The notes under the pieces were generated by a model. That model was not told the DNA's origin. It did no database searches and was given only the letters and a program-made list of their open reading frames with translations. A DNA stretch of 45,256 nucleotides from the NCBI GenBank assembly GCA_017559355.1, contig JAFYSL010000022.1, positions 1-45,256 of the forward strand. Direction: 5' to 3'. This stretch comes from Muribaculaceae bacterium. GTDB taxonomy: Bacteria; Bacteroidota; Bacteroidia; Bacteroidales; Muribaculaceae. A program made the position numbers and the translations under genes. Within the stretch, counting starts at the first letter, position 1. Every line of letters begins with the position of its first letter. Shown one piece after another: positions 45,237 through 45,256 of this stretch.

Positions 45237-45256
45237 AGCATTTTTTCTTGAAGTGA

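Noticed and set aside
1..45256. CRISPR arrays, tRNAs, rRNAs, insertion sequences or phage genes
   Set aside because: No direct-repeat arrays, cloverleaf-like sequences, transposases, terminal inverted repeats or integrases were seen on either strand by eye; very short or diverged copies could be missed.

Overview
The window is a 45 kb piece of chromosome from a member of the Bacteroidota, most probably order Bacteroidales. Three things point there. The DNA is AT-rich. The phylum's -7 promoter box TAnnTTTG occurs upstream of many genes (for example at 4782-4789, 24929-24936, 38331-38338 and 38665-38672), several times with a TTTG-like -33 box about 18-21 nt away. The gene families are also typical: a FeoA-FeoB fusion, a PorD/DUF4835 protein, DUF4250, a PG_1098-type methyltransferase, a kinase-RapZ fusion and DcaP-like and FadL-like barrels. 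The family or genus cannot be settled from the sequence. Most of the window is housekeeping DNA. I see no phage, insertion sequence, CRISPR array, rRNA or tRNA.

Layout. 1-7285: the 3' part of a FeoAB iron transporter converging on mutS2, then superoxide reductase, an outer-membrane porin and a DUF308 membrane protein. 7490-12273: a secreted Tyr/Trp/His-rich protein, a FadL-like barrel and a Pif1/RecD2-like helicase with a TPR tail. 12336-20016: a minus-strand gene cluster, in transcription order dnaN, DEDDh exonuclease, coaBC, porD-like, recN, rlmB, purT, with gaps of -7 to 32 nt. 20239-27178: M13 peptidase, ABC-F ATPase, rpsP, a MurU-like nucleotidyltransferase and an AmgK-like kinase fused to a RapZ C-terminal domain. 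27340-33040: a Yip1 protein and smpB; a MscS-type channel gene split by an in-frame TGA; a THUMP-like methyltransferase; a previously unannotated ADP-ribosylglycohydrolase remnant; and a flavodoxin-fold oxidoreductase. 33091-38559: an operon pcrA, nspC, GT2, radC, plus a 59-codon DUF4250 gene. 38691-41997: prfA-pyrF and pgk. 42118-44939: tspO, and an operon of an unknown lipoprotein, polyprenyl synthase and tatD. 44940-45256 has no protein gene but has its own promoter box and several nested inverted repeats that look like a structured RNA on the minus strand.

How the genes fit together. The dnaN-purT block groups replication and repair with coenzyme A and purine synthesis. The kinase-RapZ and nucleotidyltransferase pair resembles the AmgK-MurU cell-wall sugar salvage route, with an amino-sugar sensing domain attached. 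No large undescribed system is obvious. The items most worth a second look are the split mechanosensitive channel, the kinase-RapZ fusion, the RNA candidate at the right edge, the CoaBC active-site changes and the ADP-ribosylglycohydrolase remnant.
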